From assembly GCA_023142805.1 (NCBI GenBank), contig JAGLIU010000129.1, positions 1 to 9,282 of the forward strand: DNA of 9,282 bases, in the 5' to 3' direction. Each line of letters starts with the position of its first letter. Position 1 is the stretch's first letter. Positions 6,055 to 9,282 of the stretch are shown piece by piece. The notes under the pieces are model-generated. The model was given only the letters and a program-made list of their open reading frames with translations, was not told where the DNA came from and did not search any database. The stretch comes from Candidatus Omnitrophota bacterium. GTDB lineage: Bacteria > Omnitrophota > Gorgyraeia > Tantalellales > Tantalellaceae. The position numbers and the translations under genes were made by a program.

Positions 6055-7407
6055 TTAGAAGTCGATCTGACCTCTTATCCCATACACAAAAATACAATCA
6101 TTATCCCCATCAGCGCTGTCCCCTACACCGTTTGGATCCCAGATAAACTGCATATCGGGAGATAGCGTAAGATGTTCATTTACTTTATAGGAATAATAAA
6201 CTTCAAGATGCGTTTCATTGTCATGAGGATTACCAGCATCACCATACTCGTCGCCGGGAATAGCCTGACCAACGGCTATAGCGACAATATCTTCTTCCCG
6301 ATCCCAGTAACTCCCGGTCATCTGACCACCAAGAGACCAGTGAGTTTCTAAGTTGCTTACTTCGGGATTCTGCCATCCAACTCGGCCGAATACACCGAAA
6401 ACTTCCGTCAGTTTCTGATCACAACTAAGTCCAAACCCATAATTACCCCGTTCAAAGTCATCCGCGTTTTCGATCTTCGCGTGAGGCGCGCCGTTATACC
6501 AAACATACACGCGATAATTTCCACCCCACATCTCTTCATCATAATCAAACGCCACGGCCGGCATAAAATTGAGCTGTGCGCCGAGAAAAGGTTCATCAAA
6601 AAGATTTTCCCAATCAGCGTCTTCCTCCATATAGACCGTCTCAAGCTCAAAAGCGTTCAATATTTCAGGCGTAAGCAATATCCTGGCCCCGAAATTATTA
6701 TCATCGGGCCAATCGATCACATCAGAATTCCTGAACATATGTCCGAGAAACTGCGAACACTCGTCATTCGCGTATTCGTTGGTATCAATGAACCCGGTAG
6801 CGTCTATTTTACCGGCTGTAAGAGTAATCTGCTGATCGAACAAATAATGTTCATACCAGGCTTCCGTTACATCCACATGCGCGGTTGATTCCCCGGCATC
6901 TCTGTTAACGTTGCTAAAAACGTTCAGATCACCTTCCAGAGTATCACCCTGCCCGACTTCCATATGAACAAACGCCATACCGTAATCATCAAATTCTTTC
7001 TCAACTTCCAGATCAACTGAATAGGATCCGTCGAATCTTGAATCTTCGCTGGAGTGATCACTGAGATCAGTACCTCCACCACCGGCATTATTGGCATTCG
7101 GCGTTCCCTGCCCGACAAAAGTCGCGCCCGCGTTAATGTTCAGACCTTCAAAGACAGGTCCAACTCCCTGAAGACGATCCATTTCATCTTCTCGCGCGTC
7201 AATGGTCCTCTGTTGAGTTACCGCCTTCTTCTCTTGTCCTTCCAGCCGTTTTTCAAATTCGGCTATCTTTTTGTTCTGTTTCTGAACTAATTGTTTTAAT
7301 TCGGTCAGCTGGTCTTCTATGCTCTCGCCTTTCGCGAAACCGGTTGAACAAGACAAAAACAACAGTCCCAGAACTGTTAACATCACACTCACTTTTTTTG
7401 ACCGCAT
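6055..7407 (-). CDS. highly acidic OprB-like outer-membrane porin
   Basis: A 450-aa exported beta-barrel. It has a signal peptide with probable cleavage after TGFA (about residue 24), then a coiled coil (about 26-75, with IEDQLTELKQLVQKQNKK) that may reach towards peptidoglycan. The barrel that follows is rich in alternating strands and ends RGQIDF, the C-terminal Phe signal recognised by the outer-membrane assembly machinery. AWYEHYLFDQQITLTAGKID and NEYANDECSQFLGHMFRNS resemble the OprB carbohydrate-porin family (PF04966). By hand count the barrel has about 70 Asp/Glu against about 14 Lys/Arg, favouring cations over sugars. The start at 7407 is chosen over the in-frame TTG at 7437 because GGAGG lies 5 nt upstream and the signal peptide then begins correctly. 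It is the last gene of the feoB operon, 31 bp after the DUF4198 gene. A divalent-metal channel role is inference from charge and context. Confidence 0.85.
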   Translation of the reverse strand: MRSKKVSVMLTVLGLLFLSCSTGFAKGESIEDQLTELKQLVQKQNKKIAEFEKRLEGQEKKAVTQQRTIDAREDEMDRLQGVGPVFEGLNINAGATFVGQGTPNANNAGGGGTDLSDHSSEDSRFDGSYSVDLEVEKEFDDYGMAFVHMEVGQGDTLEGDLNVFSNVNRDAGESTAHVDVTEAWYEHYLFDQQITLTAGKIDATGFIDTNEYANDECSQFLGHMFRNSDVIDWPDDNNFGARILLTPEILNAFELETVYMEEDADWENLFDEPFLGAQLNFMPAVAFDYDEEMWGGNYRVYVWYNGAPHAKIENADDFERGNYGFGLSCDQKLTEVFGVFGRVGWQNPEVSNLETHWSLGGQMTGSYWDREEDIVAIAVGQAIPGDEYGDAGNPHDNETHLEVYYSYKVNEHLTLSPDMQFIWDPNGVGDSADGDNDCIFVYGIRGQIDF

Positions 7408-7412
7408 TTTAC

Positions 7413-7420
7413 CCTCCTTT
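7413..7420 (-). promoter_or_regulatory. ribosome binding site fixing the porin start
   Basis: AAAGGAGG on the - strand, 5 nt before the ATG at 7407. It lies inside the longer frame that would begin at TTG 7437, which argues against that start. Confidence 0.8.
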
Positions 7421-7438
7421 TTTCCTTCATTTTGCAAT

Positions 7439-8239
7439 TTATTTCATTTCCTTTGCCTGAACCCAGATTACAGCATCCTGCGACAACTCCTTACCCTCAT
7501 GTGTCAGATCACCACCCGCTCCTAAAGCGGCGAATCCCCACCATCCGGCCCGGGGTATCCCAAAAGTAAACTCTCCGTCTTTATTCGCCTTGATCGTCAG
7601 TGTTACAAAAGCATCTTGAGGCGCTTTGACTTTTTCTTTTTTTGAGAACTTATTTCCTACGATGTCATGATTTAAATATTCCACCTCGATCTCACAATAA
7701 GGAACAGGCTTTCCTTTCCTCTTGACAATTCCTCTGAACACATTCCCCGCCCAAAGCCCGTAGGGTTTATCTAAAGGAATAATTTCAACCGGCAATCCGA
7801 TCTCAGCGTCCCAATCGGTCGGAGCTCCGGCTACATTCAAGATCACCTTGGTTATTTGCTGGATATAAACATCCTCCGACCCTTCATAATAGGGTTCCGG
7901 GACAACATAAAAAAGATAATCCCCCATTCCCCTTAACTTGTAAAACGCCTCATAAGCTTTACCTTCATTAGTAAGACTCTCAAACATGATCGGTGTCAAT
8001 TTGCCCATCAGATCCTTCTTTTTCTCCTTGTGAACCACCCCAAATTCCAGAGGCGTCTCCATATCCATGGTGTGTCCCGCTTCAAACGGGTGTGTAAACA
8101 CCAGCTTAAGGTTTACTTCTTCCCCCTTCGCGAGAGCGCTTTCTTCAGTATGTATAAGCTGAAAATGCGCGAAAGCGGGGCCACTGAATGCCAGCATCGC
8201 GACTAACAGCGGCAACAAGATCAATCCGGTTTTCTTCAT
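7439..8239 (-). CDS. secreted DUF4198 family protein, probable periplasmic metal-handling component
   Basis: A 266-aa protein with a clear signal peptide; cleavage after PAFA (residue 24) leaves a mature N-terminus HFQLIHT. Features typical of DUF4198 (PF10670): the His after the signal peptide, FTHPFEAGHTMDME (49-62) with two more His, and a beta-sandwich-like C-terminus with GEFTFGIPRAGWWGFAA (222-238). Some DUF4198 members are annotated as NikM-like parts of nickel uptake systems, so a metal-binding role fits, but the metal here is unknown. There is no membrane segment beyond the signal peptide, so the product should be periplasmic. GGAGG lies 5 nt before the ATG. Upstream is a 54-bp gap holding a candidate operator, so this gene and the porin may form a separately regulated unit as well as part of the feoB operon. 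Confidence 0.88.
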   Translation of the reverse strand: MKKTGLILLPLLVAMLAFSGPAFAHFQLIHTEESALAKGEEVNLKLVFTHPFEAGHTMDMETPLEFGVVHKEKKKDLMGKLTPIMFESLTNEGKAYEAFYKLRGMGDYLFYVVPEPYYEGSEDVYIQQITKVILNVAGAPTDWDAEIGLPVEIIPLDKPYGLWAGNVFRGIVKRKGKPVPYCEIEVEYLNHDIVGNKFSKKEKVKAPQDAFVTLTIKANKDGEFTFGIPRAGWWGFAALGAGGDLTHEGKELSQDAVIWVQAKEMK

Positions 8240-8256
8240 TCTTTCCTCCTTTTTAA

Positions 8257-8283
8257 AAGTTAGTTACGTCAAACTTCCAAGTT
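8257..8283. promoter_or_regulatory. second copy of the candidate operator, upstream of the DUF4198 gene
   Basis: AAGTTAGTTACGTCAAACTT at 8257-8276 matches the 5941-5960 site at 15 of 20 positions, with arms AAGTTnG and CnAACTT conserved. An additional AAGTT at 8279-8283 forms AACTT-CC-AAGTT, echoing the extra half-site at the first copy. It lies 17 bp before the start codon, between the 111-aa and DUF4198 genes. Its internal symmetry is weaker (12 of 20). Confidence 0.5.
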
Positions 8284-8293
8284 AAATTTTTTT

Positions 8294-8629
8294 CTATTCG
8301 GTAATATCGTCTCCGTCTATCTCTACCAGATGTCCCGGCCCCGCGTCATAGTGAACCTTGTAGGGCACACCTGGATTATTGAAAGTAAACTCGCTATCCT
8401 CATCCATTTTCCCCGCTATAAGAACTTTTTCATCATTCTTATCTATCACTCTTACCGCGATCCCGGTGCCTGAGGAACCGTCGGAAAACCCGCCTTCACA
8501 GGTTATAGTTCCGTCCCCGTTATCCCAGCATGAACAAAGTGGGGTATGCCCAAAAACCCGCGATACCGGCAGCATCAGAAAAAACCCCAGCACCATACAC
8601 GCTGTTAATACAACACCGATCCTTCTCAT
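8294..8629 (-). CDS. small secreted protein with mature N-terminus HTPLCSCWDNGDG (111 aa)
   Basis: A 111-aa exported protein. The signal peptide spans about 1-27 (MRRIG, then a hydrophobic core, ending SRVFG); predicted cleavage gives a mature start HTPLCSC. The mature part has Cys32, Cys34 and Cys44 around WDNGDGTITCEGGFSDG, then a beta-rich segment with KMDEDSEFTFNNP and DAGPGHLVEIDGDDI. I recall similar small proteins beside DUF4198 and FeoB genes in anaerobes but know no function. His28 with CxC could bind a metal. The start at 8629 is chosen over the in-frame GTG at 8638 because that GTG lies inside the AGGAGGTGA ribosome binding site, which is well placed (8 nt) for 8629. It follows feoB by 18 bp, so both should be on one transcript. 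Confidence 0.82.
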   Translation of the reverse strand: MRRIGVVLTACMVLGFFLMLPVSRVFGHTPLCSCWDNGDGTITCEGGFSDGSSGTGIAVRVIDKNDEKVLIAGKMDEDSEFTFNNPGVPYKVHYDAGPGHLVEIDGDDITE

Positions 8630-8635
8630 CCGTCT

Positions 8636-8645
8636 CACCTCCTTT
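8636..8645 (-). promoter_or_regulatory. strong ribosome binding site fixing the 111-aa gene start
   Basis: AAAGGAGGTG on the - strand, nearly the full anti-Shine-Dalgarno complement. Its core is 8 nt before the ATG at 8629 and it overlaps the alternative GTG at 8638, ruling that codon out. Confidence 0.75.
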
Positions 8646-8647
8646 CT

Positions 8648-9282
8648 CTAATATACCAATTCTGTTTTCCCTTTAATACAAGCCGTTATTAGGGTAACCT
8701 CCAACGCTAAGATATAAAAAGCGACCATAGCCTGCAAACCGCTCAGCCCCAACAATCTTCCTCCGGTAAAAACAAGTACGGAAATCCCTATGCCCAGCAC
8801 AATAGGATATACAGCGGCAAAAAGCGCCCATTTTATACTTCCGGTCTCTACTTTTATCATCAAAAGGGTGGGAATACATGGAGGATACATAGCCATGAAA
8901 AGTATTAAAGCCAACGCGTGCAGCGGCGTCCAGCCCTTTTCTTTTCCTTTCATCCTATCCTCCAGCCTTATACCTCCGTCGTCCGGTTCTGCCTGATAAA
9001 TGCTCCCTAAAGTCGCCACGCTGTTTTCTTTAGCGGCAAAAGAACTTAAAAGAGCGATGTTAACACGCCAGTTAAATCCTGAAAACCTTGTAATCGGTTC
9101 AATACAGCGCCCCGCTTTACCTAAATAACTCGATATTAAGATCTCATCTCTCATTTCTCTTCTGATCTTTTTTCTTGCCTTGTCCATCTTTTTATAGATC
9201 TTTGACACTTTCGCGGCATCTTCATCTTTCATTTTTTTATCATCTATCTCATATTTACCTCTTTTCGCTATCTTAAAAAAAT
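8648..9282 (-). CDS. feoB: ferrous iron transporter FeoB, C-terminal part (5' partial)
   Basis: FeoB moves Fe2+ across the inner membrane. Only the last 210 residues are visible, because the frame runs open past base 9282; the GTPase domain and first membrane helices lie outside the window. Recognisable parts: a charged cytoplasmic stretch ending KIRREMRDEILISSYLGKAG; the conserved gate region IEPITRFSGFNWRVNIALLSSFAAKE; a loop with GIRLEDRM; then membrane helices with MYPPCIPTLLMIKVETGSIKWA, carrying the conserved Pro-Cys; and two last helices ending in CIKGKTELVY. The internal ATG at 9232 is not a real start, since the conserved frame continues upstream of it. It is the first visible gene of the metal-uptake operon, 18 bp before the 111-aa secreted protein gene. 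No FeoA is visible. The fold is complete to the stop codon. Confidence 0.93.
   Translation of the reverse strand, partial: FFKIAKRGKYEIDDKKMKDEDAAKVSKIYKKMDKARKKIRREMRDEILISSYLGKAGRCIEPITRFSGFNWRVNIALLSSFAAKENSVATLGSIYQAEPDDGGIRLEDRMKGKEKGWTPLHALALILFMAMYPPCIPTLLMIKVETGSIKWALFAAVYPIVLGIGISVLVFTGGRLLGLSGLQAMVAFYILALEVTLITACIKGKTELVY

Noticed and set aside
6481..6888. 135-aa open frame on the + strand inside the porin gene
   Set aside because: It is antisense to a well-supported gene, has no recognisable domain and no convincing ribosome binding site.
7330..7350. Possible lipoprotein box (LFLSC) in the porin signal peptide
   Set aside because: The residues before Cys fit a lipobox poorly, and TGFA gives a good ordinary signal peptidase site; a barrel porin is not expected to be lipidated.
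7435..7437. TTG at 7437 as start of the porin
   Set aside because: It would place the strong GGAGG inside the coding region and add a charged leader before the signal peptide.
8636..8638. GTG at 8638 as start of the 111-aa gene
   Set aside because: It lies inside the AGGAGGTGA ribosome binding site that serves the ATG at 8629.
9230..9232. ATG at 9232 as start of a short stand-alone FeoB C-terminal protein
   Set aside because: The frame continues without a stop to the window edge and the upstream residues fit the FeoB cytoplasmic stretch.
1..9282. tRNA, rRNA, CRISPR arrays, insertion sequences, phage genes
   Set aside because: Read for on both strands; no cloverleaf, spaced direct repeats, transposase or integrase motifs were seen.

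Overview
The window looks like chromosomal DNA from an AT-rich, uncultivated Gram-negative bacterium. An outer-membrane porin and several exported proteins show a two-membrane envelope. The very long, multi-segment membrane protein on the + strand resembles the oversized proteins typical of Omnitrophota (OP3) genomes. That assignment is an impression from protein style, not a proven placement. I see no tRNA, rRNA, CRISPR array, transposase or phage gene.

Layout: bases 2-3574 (+) hold most of one giant gene whose 5' end lies outside the window. It encodes a LysM-like segment, a 96-bp tandem repeat, several membrane segments and a HEYLH zinc-protease-type motif. A roughly 210-bp gap follows with no gene, containing a perfect 17-bp inverted repeat that probably ends transcription from both sides. 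Everything from 3784 to the end is on the - strand, so it reads right to left.

The right block (9282 to 6055) is a metal-uptake operon. In order it holds the C-terminal third of the ferrous-iron transporter FeoB (5' end outside the window), a 111-aa secreted Cys-containing protein, a DUF4198 secreted protein and an extremely acidic OprB-like porin. Together these could form a path across the outer membrane (porin), the periplasm (the two exported proteins) and the inner membrane (FeoB).

The left block (5919 to 4385) is a second operon: a 72-aa protein with a CQHGNVHLNVG motif, a DUF3793 protein, a 62-aa helical protein and a short-chain flavodoxin. A separate eight-cysteine protein (4308 to 3784) follows.

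The two blocks share a candidate operator. AAGTTAGTCATACCTAACTT lies 21 bp upstream of the first gene of the left operon, and the related AAGTTAGTTACGTCAAACTT lies 17 bp upstream of the DUF4198 gene. With FeoB and flavodoxin (the usual iron-saving replacement for ferredoxin) in the same neighbourhood, the simplest reading is an iron-starvation regulon controlled by a metal-dependent repressor, possibly DtxR-like. The most interesting proposal here is this combined, apparently undescribed FeoB/exported-protein/porin uptake module plus its DUF3793-flavodoxin partner operon.
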